A stretch of DNA of 64,000 bases. It comes from Paenibacillus uliginis N3/975. Its GTDB lineage: Bacteria; Bacillota; Bacilli; Paenibacillales; Paenibacillaceae. Below are positions 1-8,631 of the stretch, in pieces. The stretch spans positions 4,622,357-4,686,356 of the forward strand of contig NZ_LT840184.1 of the NCBI RefSeq assembly GCF_900177425.1, read 5' to 3'. How positions within the stretch are numbered: the first letter of the stretch is position 1; each line of letters begins with the position of its first letter. The notes beneath the pieces were generated by a model, which saw only the letters and a program-made list of their open reading frames with translations, searched no databases and had not been told where the DNA came from. Position numbers and translations under genes: made by a program.

Positions 1-831
1 ACCTGAATCTGCCTCATACAGATCAATGGCTTTGCGGTATGCACGAAGCACTGCTTCGTTATAGTGACGCGGTTTGAGCAATGTTTCCACTTTGAAACTG
101 TCAATACCAGCTTCCATCAGCAGATGAAGATCCTCCAAGATACATATATCATCCGAGCTCATAATGTGTGTGCCGTTCATATCCTCATAAATCGGGAATT
201 TCTCATCGGCACGCTCTGCTTCAATAAGAAACAACCCGCGTTCCTTGCCCATACTGCCTTCCGTCACCGGCCGCCCTTGATGGGACATGTAGCTGTTGAC
301 CAACCGGCGCTTGGAGTGGTAGATGTTTGTCATTCCGTGAACCTGGACTTGAGCTTCAATCTCCAGATTCGGCTTCATTTCTGTAATTTCATCCATGTTT
401 AATTCCCGGGCCAAGATGACGCGGGCTGCCCCTCTGCGCCCCCAATAGTTCGAGGTCGAATAGTTGGTTGATGTCATTTCAGCATTCCAGTGAAGCTTTA
501 CGCCAGGAGCAAAGGAATTGACTGCCAATAATACAGAAGGATCATTAAATTCTACCGCATCCACCCCGATCTCACCCAGAGCTTTAACATATTCTGAGAG
601 CTCCTGGAGCAGATCATTGGTCATTAAGTTGTTCAGACTTACATAGATTTTACCGCTGACGGCGTGTACCATCTCAGCAGCTTTATGGATTTCCTCCAGT
701 GTCATACTTCCCGGCAATCTCATACCAAAGCGGTCATCTCCAACTAATATGGCATCCGCTCCGGCTTGCAGATAAGCTTCCACATCCTCCAGAGTTCCCG
801 CGGCTGCCAGAAGCTCAGGTTTAATACCCAT
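1..831 (-). CDS. Peptidase U32 family protein, probable tRNA hydroxylation protein TrhP1/YrrN-like (partial)
   Basis: The frame is open from an ATG at 831 to the window edge, so 277 N-terminal residues are seen and the C-terminus is missing. The start MGIKPELLAAAGTLEDVEAY and the segment GADAILVGDDRFGMRLPGS are typical of the U32 family (YrrN, RlhA, YegQ). The next gene upstream is mltG, and in Bacillus yrrN sits beside yrrL (mltG). Family knowledge: B. subtilis YrrN and YrrO (TrhP1/TrhP2) are needed for prephenate-dependent 5-hydroxylation of U34 in tRNA; the old name collagenase-like protease is probably misleading. The partner yrrO-like gene would lie beyond the left edge. The exact paralogue (P1 or P2) is inferred from the neighbourhood. 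Confidence 0.82.
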   Translation of the reverse strand, partial: MGIKPELLAAAGTLEDVEAYLQAGADAILVGDDRFGMRLPGSMTLEEIHKAAEMVHAVSGKIYVSLNNLMTNDLLQELSEYVKALGEIGVDAVEFNDPSVLLAVNSFAPGVKLHWNAEMTSTNYSTSNYWGRRGAARVILARELNMDEITEMKPNLEIEAQVQVHGMTNIYHSKRRLVNSYMSHQGRPVTEGSMGKERGLFLIEAERADEKFPIYEDMNGTHIMSSDDICILEDLHLLMEAGIDSFKVETLLKPRHYNEAVLRAYRKAIDLYEADSG

Positions 832-849
832 TACAATTTCCCCCTAATG

Positions 850-1887
850 CTATTGTGCCATTTTCTTGCTCTTTTCGATGTTATTCAAATGTTCCCTGTA
901 GGTTTTGGCGAACAAATGCTCCTGTGTGCCATCCTTTTTGGTCACATAAAATAAATAATCCGACTTCTCCGGCTTAAGCGCCGCCTCAATCGAAGCCAAG
1001 CTTGGATTTGAGATGGGTCCCGGCGGAAGTCCTTTATTTCGGTAAGTGTTATAAGGGCTATCTACTTCCAGATCCTTATACAGCAGTCGTTCCTTAGGCT
1101 TATCCAGGAGATATTGCACAGTTGCGTCAATCTCAAGCTTCATATCCTGCTCAAGACGGTTATATATTACACCTGCCACCAATGCACGTTCCTTCTCCGC
1201 CACGACCTCACGTTCTACCAAGGAGGCGACAGTAAGCAACTCATGAACCGTCAGCCCTCGCTGCTTCAATAACTCTTGCCAGTCGGGTATTTCATCTAGT
1301 CTCTTCTCCAACTGGCTAAGCATCACTTGGAGAATTTCCTGCTCTGTACTGTCTTTAGGCAGCTCATAGGTTGCCGGAAACAAATATCCCTCCAAATGAT
1401 GTCTCAATTCCTCATCTTTTGGAATTTCATTTACGATGGTCCCATCCCAACCCGAAGTCTGATCAGTCAACTTTACAAATTCCTTCGCGTCCAAACCACT
1501 CTGGCTGGATATGGTCTCAGCCATCTGAAGCACTGTGTATCCTTCCGGAATCGTAAAGCGCATCATCTCCTCAGGCTTCACCTCTCCGTTATTCAGCATC
1601 GATATCAGCTGATCATAGGTTGCCCCAGGTTTTGTCTCATATATACCGGCCATAAACCGGCTGCCTTCATCTTTCAGCTTCAAATAACCTTTAAAAAGAA
1701 GAGCGTCTTTAATAAGTCCCTTCTCCTCCAGCAGTTCAGCGATTCGAACTGTGCTCATACCGGATTCAATCGTAAACTCAACGGGTGTATCGGAGCTTGC
1801 GACCGGCTTCATGCCGTTCCAAGCGTAAAACAATGCCCCGCCGGCAATGATGATCAACACCAATACCGTGACGGCCAGTTTTTTCAT
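850..1887 (-). CDS. mltG: Endolytic murein transglycosylase MltG (YceG-like)
   Basis: This 345-residue protein begins with one N-terminal membrane anchor (residues 4-24, hydrophobic with AVTVLVLIIIAGGALF). A LysM-like part (about 40-110) and the YceG/MltG catalytic domain follow. The motif VASLVEREV near residue 222 carries the catalytic Glu, and GPISNPSLASIEAAL near 295 is characteristic. MltG cleaves nascent peptidoglycan glycan strands at the outer membrane face and so sets strand length. The ATG start follows GAGGAGATGAACAT. The gene lies 18 bp upstream of the U32 gene and probably shares its transcript. A terminator at 1908-1934 separates it from the DUF1292 genes. Length is normal for Firmicutes. 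Confidence 0.95.
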   Translation of the reverse strand: MKKLAVTVLVLIIIAGGALFYAWNGMKPVASSDTPVEFTIESGMSTVRIAELLEEKGLIKDALLFKGYLKLKDEGSRFMAGIYETKPGATYDQLISMLNNGEVKPEEMMRFTIPEGYTVLQMAETISSQSGLDAKEFVKLTDQTSGWDGTIVNEIPKDEELRHHLEGYLFPATYELPKDSTEQEILQVMLSQLEKRLDEIPDWQELLKQRGLTVHELLTVASLVEREVVAEKERALVAGVIYNRLEQDMKLEIDATVQYLLDKPKERLLYKDLEVDSPYNTYRNKGLPPGPISNPSLASIEAALKPEKSDYLFYVTKKDGTQEHLFAKTYREHLNNIEKSKKMAQ

Positions 1888-1907
1888 ATGTTCATCTCCT
1901 CACAACC

Positions 1908-1934
1908 AAAAAGGGCGGACTGGTCCGCCCTTTC
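1908..1934 (-). terminator. Rho-independent terminator after the DUF1292 pair
   Basis: The stem AAGGGCGGAC/GTCCGCCCTT is followed on the minus strand by a T run. It lies just past the stop of the 1986-2297 gene and before mltG. Confidence 0.8.
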
Positions 1935-1985
1935 CAGAACTTCATTTGAAATTAATACTTCTTGAGGAAGAAGAGGAAATCACAA

Positions 1986-2297
1986 TCAATCTTCGTCTTC
2001 TTCCGGGAATGTAAGTTCATCATACAGCTCGGAGACATTCTCCCATTCATCATCATCATCAATGGTGGCCAGCTCCAGGCTTCCGTCTTGCGCCGTAACA
2101 ATACGAAGCACTTCATACTCCTCATGTTGACGGTCTGGCTGTACCAAAATGGCATATCCTTGACCATTTACTTCGAATTCAGCGGCAACATCATATACGG
2201 TTGTGTTTCCCTTCTCATCCTGAAGTTCAACACTTTCACCGAATGCTTCCTTCAACGCTTGGGTCCATACCACTTGTTCAGCAGAAAAATCAGTCAT
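1986..2297 (-). CDS. DUF1292 (YrzB-like) acidic protein, copy 2
   Basis: This 103-residue acidic protein shows the DUF1292 pattern: a beta-rich domain with VELQDEKGNTTVYDVAAEFE, Y.VL.P near residue 50, and an acidic tail ending FPEEDED. The ATG at 2297 was chosen because GGGAG lies 8 nt upstream; an in-frame ATG at 2303 is too close to it. Its start overlaps the end of the preceding DUF1292 gene by 8 bp, so translation is probably coupled. The molecular function of the family is unknown. It is regularly found next to ruvX (yqgF) and ireB in Firmicutes, as here. Confidence 0.85.
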   Translation of the reverse strand: MTDFSAEQVVWTQALKEAFGESVELQDEKGNTTVYDVAAEFEVNGQGYAILVQPDRQHEEYEVLRIVTAQDGSLELATIDDDDEWENVSELYDELTFPEEDED

Positions 2298-2598
2298 TTC
2301 CATTGCTCCCGTCAAGCTCGTCTACGAGCGTGTTAAACGTTTCTTCAACAATGCTCCATTCCTCGTCATCCTCAATCATATACAACTTCAGGTCGTCACC
2401 GTCTTCCTCGTAACGGAAAGCGTAAACCTCATCGGTCTCATCATCTTCCGTTTCCATGGGAACCACCATCATATATTTCGCATCGGAGCCGTCAACCTCA
2501 AATTTCATGATGACTTCGAATTCCTCTTCATTGCCTTCATCATCAGGAATATAAATAATTTCCGGTTCCTCTTCCATTCCAATATGCTCATTCGCCAT
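2290..2598 (-). CDS. DUF1292 (YrzB-like) acidic protein, copy 1
   Basis: This 102-residue, very acidic protein has the motif EEFEVIMKFEVDGSDAKYMM (residues about 25-44), the core of DUF1292, followed by VPMETEDDETDEVYAFRYEE. It is a diverged paralogue of the gene just downstream (1986-2297), to which it is coupled by an 8-bp overlap. It lies 18 bp after ruvX on the same strand. Family function is unknown. Bacillus has a single yrzB here, so a tandem pair points to lineage duplication. Confidence 0.88.
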   Translation of the reverse strand: MANEHIGMEEEPEIIYIPDDEGNEEEFEVIMKFEVDGSDAKYMMVVPMETEDDETDEVYAFRYEEDGDDLKLYMIEDDEEWSIVEETFNTLVDELDGSNGND

Positions 2599-2616
2599 CT
2601 GTTATCACCCTCACCT

Positions 2617-3027
2617 TTACCTTTTAGAATCCAAGTAGTTTTGCAAAATCAAGCTTGCAGCCATCTTATCTACGACCTGCTTGCGCTTCTTTCGGCTGAC
2701 ATCGGCTTCCAACAGAGTCCGTTCAGCGGATACTGTAGAAAGCCGTTCATCCCAAAGGTGAACGGGTAAGCACAGGGACTCTCGCAGTAGTTCTGCGAAT
2801 TCCATGCAGATTTCTCCTCGGGGACCGATCGTGCCGTTCATATTTTTGGGCAGACCGACCACAATCTCAGTGACCTCATGTTCTTTCACAAGGGCAGTGA
2901 TCCGTTCTAATTCAATGCCCTCCCGGCGACGTTCAATGACTTCCAGCCCTTGAGCTGTCCAACCGAACACATCGCTGAGAGCTACACCAATTCGACGGTC
3001 CCCGTAATCCAATCCCATGATCTTCAT
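2617..3027 (-). CDS. ruvX: RuvX/YqgF family Holliday junction resolvase-like nuclease
   Basis: This 136-residue protein has an RNase H fold. The start MKIMGLDYGDRRIGVALSD carries the first catalytic Asp (D7), VGLPKNMNGTIGPRG matches the conserved middle motif, and LWDERLSTVSAERTL contains the second acidic site. Family members process branched DNA and are also implicated in 16S rRNA 5' maturation (YqgF). The gene lies 10 bp from ireB and 18 bp from the first DUF1292 gene. This ireB-ruvX-yrzB order is conserved downstream of alaS in Firmicutes. Confidence 0.95.
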   Translation of the reverse strand: MKIMGLDYGDRRIGVALSDVFGWTAQGLEVIERRREGIELERITALVKEHEVTEIVVGLPKNMNGTIGPRGEICMEFAELLRESLCLPVHLWDERLSTVSAERTLLEADVSRKKRKQVVDKMAASLILQNYLDSKR

Positions 3028-3037
3028 CCTTGCACTC

Positions 3038-3298
3038 CTAACGGTGACTGGCTAGGTAGAACCGGACCAGTTCTTCAATCAATTCATCTCGTTCTTTCTT
3101 CCGGATCAAACTTCTCGCATTGTTGTGCCGAGGTATATAAGCGGGATCCCCAGACAACAGATAGCCGACGATTTGATTGATCGGGTTATATTCCTTTTCA
3201 ACCAATGAGTCGTATACCGATAAAATAATGTCCCGGGCGGAAGCCTCCTTCTCATCACCTTTTACATTGAACTTGACAGTCTTATCCATGGAGTCCAT
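3038..3298 (-). CDS. ireB: IreB family regulatory phosphoprotein (YrzL)
   Basis: This 86-residue protein from the ATG at 3298 (AGGTG 6 nt upstream) starts MDSMDKTVKFNVKGDEKE and contains YNPINQIVGYLLSGDPAYIP and the RHNNARSLIRKKERDELIEE helix, the signature of UPF0297/IreB. In Enterococcus, IreB is phosphorylated on an N-terminal Thr by the PASTA kinase IreK and influences cephalosporin resistance. The TVKF segment here keeps a Thr at the corresponding place. It lies between alaS and ruvX as in other Firmicutes. Confidence 0.93.
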   Translation of the reverse strand: MDSMDKTVKFNVKGDEKEASARDIILSVYDSLVEKEYNPINQIVGYLLSGDPAYIPRHNNARSLIRKKERDELIEELVRFYLASHR

Positions 3299-3443
3299 GT
3301 GTGACACCTCGCTTCTTCGAAGAACATGTTAAACCATGCTTCGTCGAATAAATATTTACCAGCTTGATCTATTTCTATCATAACATATTCCTTAACCTGT
3401 AAGGAAACCTGATTCCAAATAATTAAAGGCAAAAACGTTAAAC

Positions 3444-6071
3444 TTACACACTTTGGGAAACTAACTCTTCAGCACGCTTCAGTGCCTCCTTGATTTTGGA
3501 AGCATCCTTACCGCCTGCCTGAGCCATATCCGGACGACCTCCACCGCCTCCGCCACAGACGGACGCTACTTCTTTGACAAGTTTACCGGCATGTAGACCT
3601 TTTTTCACAAGGTCTTGAGGTACAGCTACCACAAAATTCACTTTATCTCCGGACACAGCGCCAAGTACGATAACAGCTTCAGGCAGCTTTCCTTTAAGTT
3701 CATCAGCAACCGTACGAAGAGCGTCCATGCTGCCAACCTGCACTTCAGCAGCCAAAAGCTGTGTATTACCTGCCGTTACGACACGGTCTGTAAGCTGACC
3801 TGCTTCGATTGCACTCAGCTTGCCTTGAAGGGATTCATTCTCACGGCCGAGATCCTTCACCTGTTGGTTCAGCGCTTCGATCCGTTTAGGGACATCGTTT
3901 AGATTGCTCTTGAGCAGGCCTGCGGAATGTCTAAGCAAATCCAGTTGGCCTTCCATAAACTCATAGGCAAAACGGCCTGTCACAGCCTCAATCCGGCGTA
4001 CCCCCGACCCAATGCCGCTCTCGCCGAGCAATTTAAAAATACCGATCTGAGAAGTGTTGTCCACATGGCAGCCGCCACAAAGCTCAAGACTGTAATCTCC
4101 TACCTGAACGACCCGTACAATGTCTCCATATTTTTCACCGAAAAGCGCCATAGCACCCATGGCTTTTGCTTCATCAATCGATTTGTTTTCAATGACAACA
4201 GCTGTCCCTTTCCAAATCTGCTCGTTAACACGCTGCTCGATCCGGGATAGCTCCTCCGGTGTAATGCTTCCGAAATGAGAGAAGTCAAACCGCAGACGCT
4301 GAGGCTCAACAAGAGAGCCTGCCTGATTCACATGCTCGCCAAGCACTTCTTTCAGCGCCTTATGGAGAAGGTGAGTAGCCGTATGGTTCTTGATAATATC
4401 AAGACGTTTCTCGCGGTCTACTTCAGCTTTTACGATTTCGTTCGATTTTAATTCACCGGACTCCACCGTTACAAGATGAACATGCTGTCCGTGCGGCGCT
4501 TTGAACAAACCTTCAACTCTCGCCCTCACACCATCACTCTGTAGTACCCCCTGGTCGCTAACCTGTCCGCCGCTCTCCGCATAGAACGGAGTGGAATCCA
4601 AAATAACCTGACCCGACTGGCCCTCACCAATGTGATCAACAAATCCGCCGTCGACAACAATGGCTAGCACTTTCGATTGTTGAACGGTGTCATTATATCC
4701 AACAAATTCACTTTTAACCGTGTAATCGGAGAGCACACCGCCCTGCACCTTCATACTTTCCGTTTCATGGCGTGCTTCTCTGGCACGATCCCGTTGCTCT
4801 TTCATCGCGGCGTCAAAACCGTCACGGTCAACAGTAAGCCCGTGTTCTGATGCATAATCCTCTGTCAGGTCGAATGGGAATCCGTATGTGTCATACAGTT
4901 TAAACGCATCGGTGCCGCTGATCTCTGTTTTGCCTTGCTCCTTAGCTTGGGAGCTTATATTCGCCAAAATATTCAATCCATCAGATAACGTCTTGTGGAA
5001 CTGCTCCTCTTCTGTAGCGATTACCTTTTCAATAAACTCACGCTTATCCAGCACTTCTGGATAGTATACGCCCATGATGTCGCCAACCGTTTTAGTCAAT
5101 GTGTACATAAAAGGCTTATCAAGACCGATGACCTTTCCATAGCGGACAGCGCGGCGGAGCAGACGGCGGATAACATAACCACGTCCCTCATTGGAAGGCA
5201 TTACACCGTCACCCACAGCGAACGCAACCGTACGAATGTGGTCAGCAATGACTTTCAGGGCAAGGTCATATTCTGGATTTTCATTGTATTTAATCCCGGC
5301 AAGCGCAGCCGTTTCCTGAATCAAAGGCTGGAATAGGTCGGTATCGAAATTTGACTCCACGTTCTGCAGAATCGATGCGAACCGCTCCAAACCAGCACCA
5401 GTATCAATATTTTTGTTCGGCAGCGGCGTATAACTGCCATCTTTGTTATGGTTAAATTGGGAGAACACAAGGTTCCATACTTCAAGATAACGTTCGTTCT
5501 CTCCACCTGGGTAAAGTTCTGGATCCGAAAAATCATTTCCGTAAGCTTCGCCGCGGTCATAAAAAATTTCCGTACAAGGTCCGCAAGGGCCCTCACCGAT
5601 ATCCCAAAAATTATCTTCCAGCTTAATGATACGGCTCTCTGGCAGGCCGATTTTCTCATTCCATAGCTTGAAGGCTTCTTCATCTTCAGGATACACGGTC
5701 ACCGATAGGAGCTCCGGGTCAAAACCGATCCATTTTTTGTCCGTCAGGAACTCCCAAGCCCAGGTGATGACTTCTTCCTTAAAGTAGTCCCCGATCGAGA
5801 AGTTACCCAGCATTTCAAAAAAAGTTTGGTGACGGCGCGTTTTTCCGATATTTTCAATATCATTGGTACGAATACATTTCTGAGAGTTCGCCAACCGAGG
5901 ATTGTCCGGCTTCACCCGTCCATCGAAATAAGGTTTAAGCGGTGCCATTCCGGCATTGATCCACAGCAAAGATGGGTCATTATGTGGAACAAGGGATGCA
6001 CTCGGCTCAATCTTATGGCCTTTTTCTGTAAAGAACTCCAACCATTTGGAGCGGATTTCACTAGCTTTCAT
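3444..6071 (-). CDS. alaS: Alanyl-tRNA synthetase
   Basis: This 875-residue class II synthetase charges tRNA-Ala. The N-terminal catalytic core contains NAGMAPLKPYFDG (motif 1 region), RHQTFFEMLGNFS and GRGYVIRRLLRRA. The editing domain has the zinc-binding HTATHLLHKAL and the CGGCHV motif near residue 665. The C-terminal DHHA1/C-Ala domain ends with CGGGGGGRPDMAQAGG. The start at 6071 was chosen because GGAGG lies 8 nt upstream; the in-frame ATG at 6077 is only 2 nt from it. Expression is controlled by the T-box leader at 6130-6420. Confidence 0.98.
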   Translation of the reverse strand: MKASEIRSKWLEFFTEKGHKIEPSASLVPHNDPSLLWINAGMAPLKPYFDGRVKPDNPRLANSQKCIRTNDIENIGKTRRHQTFFEMLGNFSIGDYFKEEVITWAWEFLTDKKWIGFDPELLSVTVYPEDEEAFKLWNEKIGLPESRIIKLEDNFWDIGEGPCGPCTEIFYDRGEAYGNDFSDPELYPGGENERYLEVWNLVFSQFNHNKDGSYTPLPNKNIDTGAGLERFASILQNVESNFDTDLFQPLIQETAALAGIKYNENPEYDLALKVIADHIRTVAFAVGDGVMPSNEGRGYVIRRLLRRAVRYGKVIGLDKPFMYTLTKTVGDIMGVYYPEVLDKREFIEKVIATEEEQFHKTLSDGLNILANISSQAKEQGKTEISGTDAFKLYDTYGFPFDLTEDYASEHGLTVDRDGFDAAMKEQRDRAREARHETESMKVQGGVLSDYTVKSEFVGYNDTVQQSKVLAIVVDGGFVDHIGEGQSGQVILDSTPFYAESGGQVSDQGVLQSDGVRARVEGLFKAPHGQHVHLVTVESGELKSNEIVKAEVDREKRLDIIKNHTATHLLHKALKEVLGEHVNQAGSLVEPQRLRFDFSHFGSITPEELSRIEQRVNEQIWKGTAVVIENKSIDEAKAMGAMALFGEKYGDIVRVVQVGDYSLELCGGCHVDNTSQIGIFKLLGESGIGSGVRRIEAVTGRFAYEFMEGQLDLLRHSAGLLKSNLNDVPKRIEALNQQVKDLGRENESLQGKLSAIEAGQLTDRVVTAGNTQLLAAEVQVGSMDALRTVADELKGKLPEAVIVLGAVSGDKVNFVVAVPQDLVKKGLHAGKLVKEVASVCGGGGGGRPDMAQAGGKDASKIKEALKRAEELVSQSV

Positions 6072-6129
6072 TATCATAGCCTCCAGTTTCAATATTGTTC
6101 GGTCTTACTGTTAGTACAGTCCGAACACA

Positions 6130-6420
6130 AAAAAAGCCCCTGAATAAATATCAGGGACGATTGTCTCGCGGTACCACCCTGGTTATCACCTGTTTATGCT
6201 GTCAAACACGAAAATGTATCGTCCTTGACTCATCAGGTAATCGCCTTGTATCGACTTGATAACGGGCGCCACCCGGTGAGTTTGTCTCACACTCGGAAAT
6301 CAGCTTTTCGGCTCGCGACGCTTTCAGGTTCTCACAGCCACCCGGAAATGTAATTCCGAAGGAACCTGTTCTCTGGGAAAGAAGCACCAGCCTACTTTAT
6401 TTCCTCATCGATTTCAAATC
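6130..6420 (-). promoter_or_regulatory. T-box leader of alaS
   Basis: The minus strand carries the T-box core AGGGTGGTACCGCGAGACAA (6161-6180), which pairs with the uncharged tRNA acceptor end. A terminator of the form CCCTGA...TCAGGGG plus a T run follows at 6130-6156. Upstream is a stem-I region with an AGAGA-type bulge and paired GGTTCC/GAACC elements (about 6300-6420). Uncharged tRNA-Ala should stabilise the antiterminator and allow alaS transcription. A GCG triplet lies in the approximate specifier region, but I did not fold it, so the specifier is uncertain. Confidence 0.93.
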
Positions 6421-6491
6421 ATATGGACTCTAATATTTTCAAGTATATCGATGCCTAAACTATCTGTCAATGCATGTCAGAGTCAAGTAAA

Positions 6492-7559
6492 TCAGCCACT
6501 TTTACGTCTTACGTAATATGCGAAAAAATGCTGCAGTAATACCTTCATTACCGCGAAAACAGGAACCGCCAGAATGAGGCCTACCGTACCGGCGACCTGG
6601 CCGCCAACAAGGAGGGCAAAAATGATCAAGAGCGGATGCAGATGTAGTTTGCGTCCGACCACCTGAGGAGAAATGACGTTGCTCTCCAGCAGCTGGCAGA
6701 TCAAGTTTACTGTCGCGACAAGAAGCACCATTTTCCAAGATATCGTTGAAGCCATCAAAAGTGCAGGCGCCGCTCCCAGAAATGGACCCAGGTAAGGCAC
6801 AATATTAAATATGGCAACAATGCTGGCGAACAGAAGCGCATAAGGCATGCCAATCACCATATAACCGATATATGCGAACACCCCAATGATAAGGCAGACT
6901 AGAAATTGTCCACGAACATAATTGCCGAGCGCGGTGTCAATTTCCTTAATCAGAGTAACGATGGATTTCCTCCGGCTGCGGGGCAGATAGGATACTGCCG
7001 TCCGCTGGAACACCTCAAAGTCTTTTAATATGTAAAAGATCAGAAAAGGAATGATAAACACATTAAACAACATGTTGATCGTAGTCCCGATATTGTCCAT
7101 AAAGCCCGATATCCCGTCAGCCAGCCGCGTTTCCATATGAAAAAACCAGCTGTTCATTCCCGTTCGGATACCAGGAGGAAGCAGCTTGCTATCCAGATTC
7201 GTCATCAAACTTTGGGCATGCATCGTAAACTCAGGCAGATGTTCATTAAGTTCTTCGAGCTGCCGGATCAGCATCGGAATCATATTGATCAGAATAACGG
7301 CTAAACAGGTCAGGAAAACAGCATATATTAGAAGTACAGCGATGCTCCTCGGAACCTTGCGATCCGACAGCATGCATACGATAGGATTCAGCACATAAGA
7401 TATGATCATAGCCACCAAAAACGGGGCCAGCACCGCCTTCAAAAAACGGTAAATGTCCAGAAACAACGGCCGCAGGAGCCATACAAAGTAGAGGGCGATA
7501 AGTCCGAGCAGCAGCCAGATCAAGAAACGGAACCACTTATTCGCCGTCAGTTGTTCCAC
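6492..7559 (-). CDS. AI-2E/PerM family membrane transporter (YrrI-like)
   Basis: This 355-residue protein has about eight hydrophobic segments. The N-terminal pair is near residues 12-30 and 38-60, and the C-terminal set holds the family motif YLGPFLGAAPALLMA (about 255-270) followed by VVGRKLHLHPLLIIFALLVG. It belongs to the AI-2E exporter/PerM family, whose members have been linked to autoinducer-2 export or Na+/H+ antiport; the substrate here is unknown. The GTG start follows AGGAG. In Bacillus, yrrI lies beside alaS, matching this position, and no other gene intervenes apart from the T-box leader. Confidence 0.9.
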   Translation of the reverse strand: MEQLTANKWFRFLIWLLLGLIALYFVWLLRPLFLDIYRFLKAVLAPFLVAMIISYVLNPIVCMLSDRKVPRSIAVLLIYAVFLTCLAVILINMIPMLIRQLEELNEHLPEFTMHAQSLMTNLDSKLLPPGIRTGMNSWFFHMETRLADGISGFMDNIGTTINMLFNVFIIPFLIFYILKDFEVFQRTAVSYLPRSRRKSIVTLIKEIDTALGNYVRGQFLVCLIIGVFAYIGYMVIGMPYALLFASIVAIFNIVPYLGPFLGAAPALLMASTISWKMVLLVATVNLICQLLESNVISPQVVGRKLHLHPLLIIFALLVGGQVAGTVGLILAVPVFAVMKVLLQHFFAYYVRRKSG

Positions 7560-7665
7560 AGGGCAATCTCTCCTTTCGGACTAACTTACCCTGTAAGTAT
7601 ATGTACGAGCTCCCTAAATTAATCTTACATTCTTGCGCAAACACAGCTTATACCGTCTTGAATTC

Positions 7666-7708
7666 AAAAAAGACTCTCGTCCCGCCAGTCGGCAGGAAGC
7701 GAGAGTCT
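7666..7708 (-). terminator. Rho-independent terminator after the zinc-ribbon gene
   Basis: The stem AGACTCTCG/CGAGAGTCT (7671-7708) is followed on the minus strand by TTTTTT. It closes the transcript of 7739-7951. Confidence 0.85.
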
Positions 7709-7738
7709 CTTACATTGCTCACTTATATGTACGCAAAA

Positions 7739-7951
7739 TTAGTTCGATGCGTGCATATGTGAAGGGAAATCTTGCTGGAATTCTTCACCGAAAAACAAAT
7801 CATCCAGCGAGCTAAGCGTGCCGTCTTCCTCAACCTGGTAGACAGACATCTTCTCTCCATTGACTGTCAGTTCGATAAAGCAGCCCCAACAGTAAAATTG
7901 ATGGGAACCAATCTTCCCAATATCCTTAGAACTACAATTTGGACATTTCAT
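7739..7951 (-). CDS. Small zinc-ribbon protein, function unknown
   Basis: This 70-residue protein starts MKCPNCSSKDIGKIG and continues HQFYCWGCFIEL. Two CxxC pairs (residues 3-6 and 21-24) make a zinc-ribbon or rubredoxin-like knuckle, and a short beta segment and an acidic tail follow. It sits 12 bp after the PRC-barrel gene on the same strand and before a clear terminator, so it is the last gene of that unit. I do not recognise a characterised family; nucleic-acid binding or a structural zinc site are both possible. Confidence 0.75.
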   Translation of the reverse strand: MKCPNCSSKDIGKIGSHQFYCWGCFIELTVNGEKMSVYQVEEDGTLSSLDDLFFGEEFQQDFPSHMHASN

Positions 7952-7963
7952 CCTATCCTCACC

Positions 7964-8485
7964 CTATCCGTTCACAGAATTAATGGCTTTTTCCAGACGC
8001 TGTTCGCTCATCGGAGGCACCATGACAGCATTTTCTCCGATCGCCATTTCCGTTGTACAAGGCAGCCATTTGCGACCTTCAATCAAATCTGATACAAAAC
8101 CGTCGGAAATTTCCAATCCTAGTATTGTATTGCCCTGTTCTTGCTCAAAATAAACATCAGAGATGCGTCCGAGCAAAACGCCGTCCTCTGTCAGTACCTG
8201 CATCTCTTTCAATTTCCGCCGGCCCAAAAGGTACGTAAACGGTATATCATCGGCGCCCGTTTTTTGAACAGCCTTTTCACTTCGGATCATTACAGCGTCT
8301 TCTCCATAAGCTGCAATATCTGCCCATGAGACGGTTTTCACATGAGAGGAAAAAAGTGCTTTGCCTTCGAGCTCCAGCCCGGTGATTAACCAATTTTTAT
8401 CTAGTATAAAATCGTGGATTTTGCCAATTTCCTTGCCACTCTCCACGTCGAATACAGCCAGTCCAATCATTTCTTGGAGTTTCAT
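7964..8485 (-). CDS. PRC-barrel domain protein
   Basis: This 173-residue protein is made of two PRC-barrel repeats. The first (about 1-75) starts MKLQEMIGLAVFDVESGKEI with GKIHDFILD. The second (about 85-160) has LLGRRKLKEMQVLTEDGVLL and GRISDVYFEQEQG. PRC barrels are small beta-barrel adaptor domains found in RimM and in photosynthetic reaction centres. The single-protein form in Bacilli (YrrD-like) has no established role. The ATG at 8485 has AGGAGG 12 nt upstream; the longer frame to 8596 lacks a ribosome site and family similarity. It lies downstream of the cysteine desulfurase gene. Confidence 0.83.
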   Translation of the reverse strand: MKLQEMIGLAVFDVESGKEIGKIHDFILDKNWLITGLELEGKALFSSHVKTVSWADIAAYGEDAVMIRSEKAVQKTGADDIPFTYLLGRRKLKEMQVLTEDGVLLGRISDVYFEQEQGNTILGLEISDGFVSDLIEGRKWLPCTTEMAIGENAVMVPPMSEQRLEKAINSVNG

Positions 8486-8631
8486 GATGCACGGACACCT
8501 CCTCACCCTATAATCATTTGGAAAACGGACTTCGGTTATAACGCAATTCCCTGTTGAACCGTGACCGTCTTCAAAGGATGAAATGGAAGAACTCATACCC
8601 CCTAATCCATGAAGGAGAAATCCCTTAGCAT

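Noticed and set aside
1327..1965. Long plus-strand frame opposite mltG
   Set aside because: Shadow of mltG; low-quality composition and no start signals.
6202..6387. 61-codon minus-strand frame upstream of alaS
   Set aside because: It lies entirely inside the T-box leader RNA.
8486..8596. N-terminal extension of the PRC-barrel protein
   Set aside because: AGGAGG directs the start at 8485, and the added residues have no similarity to the family.
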